Below, piece by piece: positions 1 to 5,390 of a stretch of 5,390 nucleotides of DNA. The notes under the pieces are model-generated. The model did not search any database and was not told the origin of the DNA. It worked only from the letters and a program-made list of their open reading frames with translations. The DNA comes from an uncultured Bacteroidales bacterium (GTDB lineage: Bacteria; Bacteroidota; Bacteroidia; Bacteroidales; Muribaculaceae). How positions within the stretch are numbered: position 1 is the stretch's first letter; every line of letters starts with the position of its first letter. The translations under genes and the position numbers were made by a program. Where the stretch lies: NCBI GenBank assembly GCA_905210435.1, contig CAJLWO010000085.1, positions 1 to 5,390 on the forward strand, read 5' to 3'.

Positions 1-7
1 AATACTT

Positions 8-21
8 GGCTCCTCGGAGCC
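8..21. repeat. Short GC-rich hairpin
   Basis: GGCTCC and GGAGCC form a perfect inverted repeat. In RNA this gives a 5-bp stem with a CTCG tetraloop, or 6 bp if the inner C-G closes. Neither side is followed by a T-run, so it is only a possible 3' end of a gene lying before the window, not a clear Rho-independent terminator. Confidence 0.3.
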
Positions 22-52
22 GTTAACAAACTCTCAAAAAATAACCGAAGTA

Positions 53-79
53 TTGTATATTTACAATTCGTTATATTTG
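53..79 (+). promoter_or_regulatory. Bacteroidota-type promoter-like site before the small ORF
   Basis: TATATTTG at 72-79 matches the Bacteroidota -7 consensus TAnnTTTG exactly. The only candidate -33 element is TTG at 53-55. Its 16-nt spacing is shorter than the roughly 19-21 nt usual for the group, so the site is weak. Transcription would begin near base 86, about 9 nt before the ATG at 95, giving a very short leader. The surrounding DNA is AT-rich, so a chance match is possible. Confidence 0.35.
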
Positions 80-94
80 TAAAAAATCTCAATT

Positions 95-205
95 ATGGCA
101 GACTTAATAGGAACCATATTAGGCATCGGGCTAATAATTTTAGGAATTATATTTCTAATCGGCCTTTGGCGCTTTTTTGTGACTGGTTATGATGAAACAA
201 ATTAG
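95..205 (+). CDS. Possible 36-residue single-pass membrane peptide
   Basis: An ATG-to-TAG reading frame encodes 36 residues. After a short acidic start (MADL), residues 4-24 are an unbroken hydrophobic stretch rich in Ile, Leu and Gly, long enough for one transmembrane helix. It is followed by Trp-Arg-Phe-Phe (25-28) and a short polar tail ending in YDETN. The layout suggests a small inner-membrane protein with a soluble C-terminus of about ten residues. A TAnnTTTG box lies 15 bp before the ATG, and there is no Shine-Dalgarno, as is normal in Bacteroidota. I do not recognise a family, and function is unknown. It faces the minus-strand remnant that follows. A frame this short can occur by chance, but the coherent helix and the promoter box argue for a real gene. 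Confidence 0.42.
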   Translation: MADLIGTILGIGLIILGIIFLIGLWRFFVTGYDETN

Positions 206-221
206 CAAAGCCCACTTGTCA

Positions 222-463
222 TTATAATCGCTTCAGCAAATCGTCAAACCTCTTTTTGTCCTCGGCTCTTGTGAGTTTGGGGACATTGTTTTTTCGAATC
301 TGTTTTTTGTCCCATGGTAACGGCAACAGTTTTTCAGGTGTCACCCGACCTTTGGCATGTGGCTGTATGCAGATGGCCGCCAATACTCGCGTCCGCTCCC
401 ATGCATCGTGCTCCTGTCGTTCTGTCAGTTCCCTCCAAGACTTGCAGATGTCCTAAGCCGCAT
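222..463 (-). pseudogene. Remnant resembling a phage tail-assembly (chaperone-like) protein, frameshifted
   Basis: On the minus strand an open frame runs from base 452 down to a TAA at 222-224 and encodes 76 residues. It has no ATG and is preceded in frame by a TAG at 453-455. The frame contains WRELTERQEHDAWERTRVL, then IQPHAKGRVTPEKLLPLPWD, and a charged tail ending FDDLLKRL. The pattern AWERTR...(K)xxTPxxLLPLPWD is one I associate with small tail proteins of Bacteroidetes phages, in the tail-assembly-chaperone position. That is memory of the family, not a search. Restoring one base at 452-453 (two C on the plus strand to three) joins it to ATG CGG CTT AGG at 452-463 and gives a smooth 80-residue protein starting MRLRDICKSW. 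The upstream frame closes at a TAA (479-481), so the 5' part of a longer gene may be missing. It begins only 32 bp past the GNAT stop codon. I read it as a decayed prophage fragment; a sequencing error in a short intact gene is the alternative. Confidence 0.5.
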
Positions 464-495
464 GTACTCATGGTATTCTTACTGGCTCGTGTGTA

Positions 496-1029
496 TTAAC
501 TCAGTGTTTTTTCTATGAGTACGAGGTCAATGCCGGTAATGCCTTTGAATTGGCATGGAAGATGATCTACCTCGGTATAACCCAGTTTTTTGTATAGCTT
601 ACGTGCCGGCAGGTCTATTGCCTGTGTATCGAGACGGAGACGGTTACAGCCTTCGTTGGCAGCCATTTGTTCGTAGAAATGGATGAGTTTTGTGGCGTAG
701 CCGCAACGGGTATGCTCTGGGTGCACAACGAGAGTATGTATCACAAGAATTTTGTCGTAGTTTTCGGGCTGGTACCAATTACCGGAATGGTATTCCGGAA
801 GCGCAGTATGATTTATTACAGCGGATGCGACTATCCCCTTCCGCCCATCTTCCATAATATAGATGTCGCCTTCGGATATGTGCTCTTCTGCCCATGATTG
901 AGTGGGATACATATCGCGATACCACTTCATGTGAAATCGACCGTTCTCTATTTCATCGTGTATTGCATTGTAAATATCTGAAATAGCATGAAGATCACTC
1001 GGTAGACCCTTTCTTATTTTTAGCTCCAT
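496..1029 (-). CDS. GNAT-family N-acetyltransferase
   Basis: This is a complete 177-residue protein, the usual length for a single GNAT domain. The family transfers acetyl from acetyl-CoA to an amine on a small molecule, peptide or protein in the cytoplasm; the substrate here cannot be told. The N-terminal strand and helix (LKIRKGLPSDLHAISDIYNAI, about 3-23) match the GNAT opening. Motif A spans about 97-122 (IHTLVVHPEHTRCGYATKLI), with the pyrophosphate-binding loop at TRCGYA (107-112). The usual first Gln/Arg of that loop is Thr107 here. Motif B follows: LRLDT (131-135) and PARKLYKKLGY (141-151), where Tyr146 sits where GNATs often keep a catalytic or CoA-contacting Tyr. The ATG at 1027-1029 lies about 30 bp from a good TAnnTTTG box. 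It is transcribed divergently from mutA and appears monocistronic. Nothing links it to the mutase; the phage-like remnant beyond its 3' end hints at an accessory patch. The family call is secure, the substrate is not. Confidence 0.93.
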   Translation of the reverse strand: MELKIRKGLPSDLHAISDIYNAIHDEIENGRFHMKWYRDMYPTQSWAEEHISEGDIYIMEDGRKGIVASAVINHTALPEYHSGNWYQPENYDKILVIHTLVVHPEHTRCGYATKLIHFYEQMAANEGCNRLRLDTQAIDLPARKLYKKLGYTEVDHLPCQFKGITGIDLVLIEKTLS

Positions 1030-1058
1030 AATCGTCGGGTATGATATTTCATGGAGTG

Positions 1059-1088
1059 CAAAGGTAAAAAAATAGCTGATATATCAGC
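1059..1088 (-). promoter_or_regulatory. Promoter of the GNAT gene
   Basis: Read on the minus strand, 1066-1059 is TACCTTTG, an exact match to the Bacteroidota -7 element TAnnTTTG. The -33 position holds only GCTG (1088-1085), a poor match to TTTG with an 18-nt spacer. Transcription would start near base 1052, leaving a leader of about 22 nt before the ATG at 1029. A perfect palindrome covers 1075-1088, overlapping the spacer and the weak -33 region. The weak -33 next to a palindrome suggests a regulated promoter, but that is inference. Confidence 0.55.
1075..1088. promoter_or_regulatory. Perfect 14-bp palindrome, candidate operator
   Basis: GCTGATATATCAGC is its own reverse complement over all 14 bases. 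It lies in the spacer and -33 area of the GNAT promoter and about 34 bp before the -33 box of the mutA promoter. The position and dyad symmetry fit a dimeric repressor or activator site, more likely acting on the GNAT gene. No regulator gene is in the window to pair with it, and I do not recognise the motif. Confidence 0.4.
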
Positions 1089-1121
1089 GTGTCATCGTTT
1101 AAAAAAGTTTAGACGTTATTA

Positions 1122-1153
1122 TTTGAAAATGTTGGGAATAATTTTTAAATTTG
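1122..1153 (+). promoter_or_regulatory. Promoter of the mutA-mutB operon
   Basis: TTTG at 1122-1125 is followed after exactly 20 nt by TAAATTTG at 1146-1153. Both boxes match the Bacteroidota primary sigma factor consensus (TTTG and TAnnTTTG) exactly, with the expected spacing. Transcription would begin near base 1160, giving a leader of about 110 nt before the mutA ATG at 1270. It is the strongest promoter candidate in the window on the plus strand. Confidence 0.65.
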
Positions 1154-1269
1154 TGGCACATATAATATTTAAATATATGTCATTATATATTTTTATTTAA
1201 TCTTATATAATACCAAATCCTGATTCTTGTAATTTCAGATTAAAACAAAGAATATTATATAATACCATT
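1154..1269 (+). promoter_or_regulatory. AT-rich untranslated leader of mutA with repeats
   Basis: This stretch is extremely AT-rich and mostly unstructured, which favours translation initiation in Bacteroidota, where Shine-Dalgarno sequences are rare. It contains a 7-bp inverted repeat ACATATA/TATATGT (1158-1164 and 1174-1180) around the predicted transcription start. A 13-bp direct repeat TTATATAATACCA occurs at 1203-1215 and 1255-1267, the second copy ending 2 bp before the ATG. A weak hairpin lies between the copies, AATCCTGA (1216-1223) with TCAGATT (1235-1241), with one bulged C. I see no B12 box or other sign of a cobalamin riboswitch. Confidence 0.4.
1203..1267 (+). repeat. 13-bp direct repeat in the mutA leader
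   Basis: TTATATAATACCA is present at 1203-1215 and again, identical, at 1255-1267, so the copies are 52 bp apart. Neither copy extends by even one matching base on the right or immediately on the left. The second copy directly abuts the translation start region of mutA. The sequence is AT-rich, but the shared ATACCA end makes a purely compositional match less likely. Its role is unknown. Confidence 0.5.
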
Positions 1270-3123
1270 ATGGCAGAAAACAAAGAAAAATTATTCGACC
1301 AATTTCCCCCTATTACTACTGAGCAATGGCGTGAAAAAGTCGATGCCGACCTTAAAGGGGTTCCCTTTGAAAAGAAACTGGTCTGGCGTACCAATGAAGG
1401 ATTTAATGTGAATCCAATGTATCGTCTGGAAGATATTGCCGACTTGAAAACTACAGATACTCTTCCCGGACAATATCCATATGTGAGAGGTACGCGCGAT
1501 AATAACAACTGGCTTACACGTCAGGCTATCATTGCCGACAGCATAAAGGAGGCAAATGAAAAAGCCCTTGACGTATTGACTAAAGGCGTGACTTCCCTTT
1601 ATTTCAAATTGCCGAAAAATCAAATCAATGCCGCCGATGTAAAAGCATTGCTCGCAGGTGTGGATTTATCGAGTGTAGAGATAAATCTGGGATGCTGCCA
1701 TGGACATGCTAAAGAATTGTGCGGCATTCTGGTTGATATTATCAATGAAGCAGGCGCACAAAAAACTTTCCATGGTTCAATCGACTATAATCCGTTGCGC
1801 AGGGCTCTCCGTCACGGAGGAGAAATACTCCCCGATGCTGTAGCCGATGCCAAGGCAATGATTGAAATAGCAAAGGATGTTGACGGACTGCGTGTCATTT
1901 CGGTTGATTCTGTAATGCTTTCCAATGCCGGGTGCTATATTTATCAGGAATTGGGATATGCTCTCGCATGGGGTGCCGAATGGATGAGCCAGCTCACTGA
2001 TGCCGGTGTCGATGCTGTTGAAGCCGGTTGCGCTATCAAATTCAATATGGGAGTTTCGTCAAACTATTTTATGGAACTGGCGAAATTCAGAGCTGCGCGC
2101 ATGCTTTGGGCTCAGATTGTAAAACAATACAATCCTGCTTGCGACTGCGCATGCAAGATGATGGTACATGCCGAAACATCACGCTTCAACCAGACTATCT
2201 ATGACGCTCATGTCAATCTGCTTCGCAGCCAGACTGAAGCTATGTCCGCGGCTTTGGCCGGGGTCGACTCCATAACGGTAGTTCCGTTTGATACGCCATA
2301 TAAGACTCCTGATGCATTCTCCGAACGTATCGCACGCAATCAACAGTTCCTTCTCAAGGAAGAAAGTCATCTTGATAAAGTTGTAGACCCGGCCGGCGGT
2401 TCTTATTATGTAGAGACTTTGACTGTGTCTCTTGCAAAGCAGGCGTGGGAATTGTTCCTTGGAGTACAGAACGATGGCGGTTTCTTTAAAGCGGTATCCG
2501 AAGGTCTGGTACAGAAGGCTGTAAATGAGTCTGCTGCCAAACGTCATGCCGATATGGCCCGTCGTAAAGAGATACTTCTCGGTACTAACCAATACCCCAA
2601 CTTCAACGAACTTGCTGCCGGAAAAATAGAAAAGACAGGTTGTTCATGTGGTTGCGGGCATTCTGACGGTGACGCTTCAAAGGCATTGAACAGCGCGCGT
2701 CAGGCAAGCGATTTCGAAGCACTTCGTCTTGCTACCGAGCATGCGGCAAACCGTCCTAAGGTATTTATGCTGACAATCGGCAATCTTGCCATGCGTCTGG
2801 CTCGTGCACAGTTCTCAAGCAACTTCTTCGGCTGCGCCGGCTATGAAATCATCGACAATATCGGATTTGATACAGTAGCTGATGGCGTCAAGGCTGCGTT
2901 TGACAAGCAGGCAGATATTATAGTGCTCTGTTCGTCGGATGACGAGTATGCCCAGTTCGCTCCCGAGGCTTTTGATCTGATTGGCGGTAAAGCCAAATTC
3001 GTAGTGGCAGGTGCTCCTGCCTGCACAGAAGAACTGCAAGCAAAAGGTATAACTGACTTTATTCATGTCCGTTCGAATGTGCTTGACACTCTCCGTAAAT
3101 TCAATGCCGAACTTTTAAAATGA
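1270..3123 (+). CDS. mutA: Methylmalonyl-CoA mutase small (beta) subunit
   Basis: This is the 617-residue non-catalytic subunit of the heterodimeric mutase that interconverts succinyl-CoA and (R)-methylmalonyl-CoA with adenosylcobalamin in the cytoplasm. Residues about 10-450 are a degenerate copy of the mutase TIM barrel. Clear family blocks are MELAKFRAARMLWAQIVKQ (268-286), NLLRSQTEAMSAALAGVDSI (316-335), FSERIARNQQFLLKEE (350-365) and VVDPAGGSYYVE (371-382). Residues about 495-617 are a cobalamin-binding-like fold (PKVFMLTIGN onward). The cofactor motif DxHxxG is replaced there: where MutB has GQDGHDRG, this protein reads NLAMRLAR (505-512). The catalytic His of MutB (His234) aligns with Val215. 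Loss of these residues is normal for MutA, so this is not a damaged gene. The linker carries an unusual Cys cluster, CSCGCGH (458-464), and another lies at CDCAC (291-295). The start is set by the ATG after the AT-rich leader and a typical MutA N-terminus. mutB follows 10 bp downstream. Confidence 0.97.
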   Translation: MAENKEKLFDQFPPITTEQWREKVDADLKGVPFEKKLVWRTNEGFNVNPMYRLEDIADLKTTDTLPGQYPYVRGTRDNNNWLTRQAIIADSIKEANEKALDVLTKGVTSLYFKLPKNQINAADVKALLAGVDLSSVEINLGCCHGHAKELCGILVDIINEAGAQKTFHGSIDYNPLRRALRHGGEILPDAVADAKAMIEIAKDVDGLRVISVDSVMLSNAGCYIYQELGYALAWGAEWMSQLTDAGVDAVEAGCAIKFNMGVSSNYFMELAKFRAARMLWAQIVKQYNPACDCACKMMVHAETSRFNQTIYDAHVNLLRSQTEAMSAALAGVDSITVVPFDTPYKTPDAFSERIARNQQFLLKEESHLDKVVDPAGGSYYVETLTVSLAKQAWELFLGVQNDGGFFKAVSEGLVQKAVNESAAKRHADMARRKEILLGTNQYPNFNELAAGKIEKTGCSCGCGHSDGDASKALNSARQASDFEALRLATEHAANRPKVFMLTIGNLAMRLARAQFSSNFFGCAGYEIIDNIGFDTVADGVKAAFDKQADIIVLCSSDDEYAQFAPEAFDLIGGKAKFVVAGAPACTEELQAKGITDFIHVRSNVLDTLRKFNAELLK

Positions 3124-3133
3124 TTTCTTACCA

Positions 3134-5269
3134 ATGAGACCGGATTTTTCTAACATCAATATAACAAATGATGCATTCGCATCGCAGGCCGCTCCTCTTC
3201 AGGATGGAGAAAAGTGGCTGACTCCTGAATTAATTCCTGTAAAGCCTGTCTATACGAAGGCTGATCTTGAGGGTATGGAGCATCTGAATTACGTAGCTGG
3301 TATCCCTCCGTTCCTTCGCGGTCCGTACTCGGGCATGTACGCCATGCGTCCGTGGACTATCCGCCAGTATGCAGGTTTCTCGACCGCAGCGGAATCCAAT
3401 GCATTCTATCGTCGAAATCTCGCTTCGGGACAGAAAGGACTTTCGGTAGCATTCGACCTTGCCACGCACCGCGGATATGATGCCGACCATGGACGTGTGG
3501 TCGGTGACGTCGGTAAAGCCGGTGTGTCAATCTGCTCGCTTGAGGATATGAAAGTATTGTTCGACGGCATTCCCTTGAACAAAATGTCGGTTTCGATGAC
3601 AATGAACGGAGCTGTGCTTCCCGTTTTGGCCTTCTATATCAATGCAGGATTGGAACAGGGAGCAAAACTTGAGGAGATGGCTGGCACTATTCAGAATGAT
3701 ATATTGAAGGAATTCATGGTGCGTAACACCTACATCTATCCGCCTGAATTCTCAATGCGCATCATAGCCGACATCTTTGAGTATACTTCGCAAAATATGC
3801 CCAAATTCAATTCGATATCAATCTCCGGATACCACATGCAGGAAGCCGGCGCGACATGCGATATCGAACTTGCATATACTTTGGCCGACGGTCTGGAATA
3901 TCTCCGTGCCGGTGTCAATGCCGGAATGGACATTGATGCATTTGCTCCCCGTCTGTCATTCTTCTGGGCTATTGGCATGAACTTCTTTATGGAGATTGCC
4001 AAGATGCGTGCCGCACGTATGCTTTGGGCCAAGATTGTAAAACAGTTCAATCCGAAGAACCCGAAATCGCTTGCTCTCCGTACGCACTCGCAGACATCGG
4101 GATGGTCGCTCACCGAGCAGGACCCCTTCAATAATGTGGGCCGTACTTGTATAGAAGCTATGGGCGCTACGCTTGGACATACTCAGTCGCTCCATACCAA
4201 TGCTCTTGATGAAGCAATCGCACTCCCGACCGATTTCTCGGCGCGTATTGCGCGCAATACGCAGATTTATATTCAGGAAGAGACTTATATCACAAAAGAA
4301 ATCGACCCCTGGGCAGGTTCATATTATGTTGAGTCGTTGACCAACGAGATAGCTCACCGCGCATGGGAACATATTCAGGAGATTGAGAAACTCGGAGGTA
4401 TGGCAAAGGCTATCGAAACCGGTCTTCCGAAGTTGCGTATCGAAGAGGCTGCCGCCCGTACGCAGGCTCGTATCGACTCAGGCCGTCAGACAATTGTAGG
4501 TATTAACAAATATCGTCTCGAGCACGAAGACCCCATCGACATCCTGGAAATTGATAATACCGAGGTGCGCAAAGAGCAGATCGAACGACTCAACGCTGTT
4601 AAGGCTTCGCGCGACGAGAAGGCTGTCAAGGAAGCGCTTGCAGCAATCACTGAATGCGTACGCACCAAGAAGGGCAATCTTCTCGACCTTGCAGTCAAAG
4701 CAGCCGGCCTTCGCGCTACATTGGGCGAAATTTCCGATGCCTGCGAAGAGGTTGTAGGTCGTTATAAAGCAGTAATCAGAACAATATCAGGCGTGTATTC
4801 AAACGAGACAAAACAAGATCCTGATTTCATCAAAGCTCAGCAGATGTGTCAGGAATTCGCGAAGAAAGAGGGTCGTCAACCCCGTATTATGATAGCCAAG
4901 ATGGGGCAGGATGGCCATGACCGCGGTGCCAAAGTAGTTGCTACCGGTTATGCCGACTGTGGATTTGATGTCGACATGGGGCCGCTGTTCCAGACTCCGG
5001 CAGAAGCAGCGCGTCAGGCAGTTGAAAACGACGTTCATATACTTGGCGTATCGTCACTTGCGGCAGGTCATAAGACTCTCATACCTCAGGTGATTGAAGA
5101 ACTCAGGAAGCTTGGCCGCGAGGATATAATGGTCACTGCCGGCGGTGTCATACCTGCACAGGATTATGATTTCCTCTATAAAGCAGGTGTAGCAGCAATA
5201 TTCGGCCCGGGCACACGTATCCCCGACTCGGCAATCAAGATGCTTGAGATTTTAATGTCTGAAGAATAA
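3134..5269 (+). CDS. mutB: Methylmalonyl-CoA mutase large (alpha, catalytic) subunit
   Basis: This is the 711-residue catalytic subunit, near the usual family length of about 710-730. It carries out the adenosylcobalamin radical rearrangement between succinyl-CoA and (R)-methylmalonyl-CoA, feeding propionate formation in Bacteroidales. The N-terminal arm (1-45) is followed by the substrate-binding TIM barrel (about 50-550) and the cobalamin domain (about 582-711). Key residues match the Propionibacterium enzyme: Tyr79 in RQYAGF (its Tyr89), Arg197 in MVRNTYIYPP (Arg207), His234 in SGYHMQEAGAT (His244), and in KMGQDGHDRG Lys589, Asp593 and axial ligand His595 (Lys604, Asp608, His610). Tyr79 together with Arg197 indicates methylmalonyl-CoA rather than isobutyryl-CoA as substrate, since isobutyryl-CoA mutases carry Phe and Gln there. 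Further cofactor contacts appear at GVSSLAAGH (638-646) and TAGGVIP (668-674). It is co-transcribed with mutA (10-bp gap, no Shine-Dalgarno) and followed by a strong terminator. No epimerase, decarboxylase or MeaB-type chaperone gene is in the window. Nothing is missing or truncated. Confidence 0.99.
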   Translation: MRPDFSNINITNDAFASQAAPLQDGEKWLTPELIPVKPVYTKADLEGMEHLNYVAGIPPFLRGPYSGMYAMRPWTIRQYAGFSTAAESNAFYRRNLASGQKGLSVAFDLATHRGYDADHGRVVGDVGKAGVSICSLEDMKVLFDGIPLNKMSVSMTMNGAVLPVLAFYINAGLEQGAKLEEMAGTIQNDILKEFMVRNTYIYPPEFSMRIIADIFEYTSQNMPKFNSISISGYHMQEAGATCDIELAYTLADGLEYLRAGVNAGMDIDAFAPRLSFFWAIGMNFFMEIAKMRAARMLWAKIVKQFNPKNPKSLALRTHSQTSGWSLTEQDPFNNVGRTCIEAMGATLGHTQSLHTNALDEAIALPTDFSARIARNTQIYIQEETYITKEIDPWAGSYYVESLTNEIAHRAWEHIQEIEKLGGMAKAIETGLPKLRIEEAAARTQARIDSGRQTIVGINKYRLEHEDPIDILEIDNTEVRKEQIERLNAVKASRDEKAVKEALAAITECVRTKKGNLLDLAVKAAGLRATLGEISDACEEVVGRYKAVIRTISGVYSNETKQDPDFIKAQQMCQEFAKKEGRQPRIMIAKMGQDGHDRGAKVVATGYADCGFDVDMGPLFQTPAEAARQAVENDVHILGVSSLAAGHKTLIPQVIEELRKLGREDIMVTAGGVIPAQDYDFLYKAGVAAIFGPGTRIPDSAIKMLEILMSEE

Positions 5270-5293
5270 AATAATCAATCGATAGAATGACGG

Positions 5294-5327
5294 GAGCGGG
5301 GCGTTTCATCGGAACGCCCCGCTCTTT
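5294..5327 (+). terminator. Rho-independent terminator of mutA-mutB
   Basis: GAGCGGGGCGTT (5294-5305) and AACGCCCCGCTC (5313-5324) pair perfectly over 12 bp around a 7-nt loop, TCATCGG. The stem is very GC-rich and starts 24 bp after the mutB stop codon. Only three T follow directly, so the U-tract is short, but the stem strength and position make termination of the operon the best reading. The hairpin could work on the other strand as well, where the stem is followed by CCGTCATT, a poor T-run. Confidence 0.85.
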
Positions 5328-5330
5328 ATC

Positions 5331-5390
5331 GCCGATTGCCTAAAGTCAAAGTCGAAATGCAATTTTCCACCTGCATAGCCTCATATATTT
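5331..5390. other. Downstream flank with no supported gene
   Basis: These last 60 bases follow the operon terminator. Both strands show only very short frames, for example a minus-strand frame reading MQVENCISTLTLGNRR before a stop. No TAnnTTTG promoter box is present on either strand. It could be the 3' end of a gene lying beyond the window, but nothing here decides it. Confidence 0.4.

Noticed and set aside
256..499. Plus-strand frames of 61-66 residues in this stretch
   Set aside because: They are rich in Cys, Ser and His without domain character, and lie opposite the much more protein-like minus-strand remnant at 222-463.
1203..1212. TATAAT-like sequence suggesting a sigma70-type -10 box before mutA
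   Set aside because: Bacteroidota do not use the TTGACA/TATAAT consensus, the DNA is AT-rich, and a full TTTG-N20-TAAATTTG promoter lies upstream.
1203..1623. Minus-strand frames of about 100-110 residues over the start of mutA
   Set aside because: They are antisense shadows of mutA, with no promoter and no family resemblance.
2070..2140. Nucleotide similarity between this part of mutA and 3989-4060 in mutB
   Set aside because: It reflects the ancient duplication that gave the two subunits (the RAARMLWAxIVKQ block), not a recent repeat or recombination site.
1270..3123. MutA as a damaged catalytic mutase because it lacks DxHxxG and the active-site His
   Set aside because: The small subunit of heterodimeric methylmalonyl-CoA mutases normally lacks these residues; the frame is intact and of proper length.
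3134..5269. MutB as an isobutyryl-CoA or other acyl-CoA mutase
   Set aside because: Tyr79 and Arg197 match the methylmalonyl-CoA mutase signature, and the neighbour is the dedicated MutA subunit.
5331..5390. Possible end of a minus-strand gene entering from the right edge
   Set aside because: Only very short frames are visible, with no motif, promoter or composition signal to choose one.

Overview
The window reads as chromosomal DNA of a member of the order Bacteroidales (Bacteroidota). Three things point there. The mutA-mutB pair has the sequence style of that group. Promoter-like sites match the Bacteroidota consensus (TTTG, then TAnnTTTG) rather than TTGACA/TATAAT. There are no Shine-Dalgarno sequences before the start codons. 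A gut Bacteroidales such as a Muribaculaceae or Bacteroidaceae member is plausible, but genus cannot be read from this window.

Layout. Bases 1-205 hold a short hairpin, a TAnnTTTG promoter-like box and a possible 36-residue single-pass membrane peptide on the plus strand. Bases 222-463 on the minus strand hold a broken coding remnant with one apparent single-base frameshift. Its translation resembles small tail-assembly (chaperone-like) proteins of Bacteroidetes phages. Bases 496-1029 on the minus strand encode a complete GNAT-family N-acetyltransferase. Bases 1030-1269 are a divergent, very AT-rich intergenic region with a promoter-like site for each direction, a perfect 14-bp palindrome inside the GNAT promoter, and a long AT-rich leader before mutA. 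Bases 1270-5269 are a two-gene operon, mutA-mutB, separated by 10 bp and closed by a strong GC-rich hairpin at 5294-5324. The last 60 bases show no gene I can support.

Biology. MutA and MutB form the heterodimeric adenosylcobalamin-dependent methylmalonyl-CoA mutase. It interconverts succinyl-CoA and (R)-methylmalonyl-CoA, the key step of the succinate-to-propionate fermentation route in Bacteroidales. MutB carries all expected catalytic and cobalamin-binding residues. MutA is the paralogous non-catalytic subunit and lacks them. No cobalamin riboswitch is recognisable in the mutA leader. The acetyltransferase has no visible link to the mutase.

I see no convincing previously undescribed system. 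The parts most worth a second look are the phage-like remnant, the small membrane ORF, the palindrome in the GNAT promoter, the repeats in the mutA leader and a Cys-rich linker in MutA.
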